Assembly: GCF_004134865.1 (NCBI RefSeq)
Contig: NZ_SDPO01000001.1
Span: 682,001 to 746,000, forward strand
Direction: 5' to 3'
Origin: Agromyces fucosus
GTDB lineage: Bacteria > Actinomycetota > Actinomycetes > Actinomycetales > Microbacteriaceae
Length of the DNA stretch: 64,000 nt
This document shows, one piece after another, positions 63,888 to 64,000 of this stretch. The translations under genes were made by a program, and so were the position numbers. Below the pieces are notes generated by a model. That model saw only the letters and a list, made by a program, of their open reading frames with translations, did not search any database and was not told where the DNA came from. Every line of letters begins with the position of its first letter. Within the stretch, counting starts at the first letter, position 1.

Positions 63888-64000
63888 GTCGCCGACGACG
63901 AACGGCGCGGGAGCACGACGAATGGCCGGCGCCCACCACCGCGGATGTCGCGCCGTCACGCCGCCGGAAGGTCGGCGTCAGTCCTCGTGCTCGCCGCTCC
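63888..64000. other. Window end without a recognisable gene
   Basis: No start or family-like sequence was seen in these 113 bp. A minus-strand gene may end just outside the window. Confidence 0.4.

Overview
The window is high-GC DNA with many GTG and TTG starts, many 1-4 nt stop/start overlaps and very few non-coding gaps. The conserved blocks (rpsB-tsf-pyrH-frr-cdsA; xerC, dprA, comM, yraN, a DUF2469 gene, rnhB, lepB, rplS; trmD, rimM, a KH gene, rpsP) are the gene order of Actinomycetota. The DivIVA-repeat protein and the overall arrangement suggest Microbacteriaceae; the family is an inference, the phylum is well supported.

Layout. 1-9521: the 3' part of glgB, a thioredoxin/TPR protein, an unusual membrane protein with an internal lipobox-like motif, a DivIVA-like coiled-coil protein, an AI-2E family transporter, a small hydrolase and a cell-wall lytic protein. 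9575-24178: housekeeping genes, with a small insert (metallophosphoesterase, SRPBCC protein, HxlR regulator) between xerC and dprA. 24383-39033: about 14.6 kb that separates rplS from trmD, most of it a complete-looking nitrate/nitrite assimilation module (nirB, nirD, cobA, a hemD-DNA-binding fusion, narK, nitrate reductase, its FAD/Fe-S partner, moeA, mobA, sirohydrochlorin chelatase). 39173-41154: trmD-rimM-KH-rpsP.

41363-63806: a peptide and hydroxyproline catabolic region. On the minus strand an operon encodes a dipeptide/oligopeptide ABC importer followed by a proline-iminopeptidase-like hydrolase and an Xaa-Pro aminopeptidase. A second minus-strand operon encodes a branched-chain-type amino-acid ABC importer, a three-subunit D-hydroxyproline dehydrogenase (two flavoproteins and a 2Fe-2S protein), a dihydrodipicolinate-synthase-family deaminase, 4-hydroxyproline epimerase and a semialdehyde dehydrogenase. 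Together these are every step from imported 4-hydroxy-L-proline to 2-oxoglutarate. Between the two operons, on the plus strand, are an ornithine-cyclodeaminase-family reductase and a second proline-racemase-family enzyme.

Regulation visible in the sequence. Three near-identical palindromes (core ATATGTGACATAT, near 50000, 56105 and 63857) each overlap a recognisable promoter. They tie the peptide importer/peptidase operon, the reductase/racemase pair and the hydroxyproline operon into one regulon; the regulator is not in the window. The nitrate module has four promoters with 5-bp boxes on an 11-bp repeat ending in GAAAC, exactly 10 bp before a TAnnnT -10 element, which resembles GlnR control. 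No tRNA, rRNA, CRISPR array, insertion sequence or prophage was seen.
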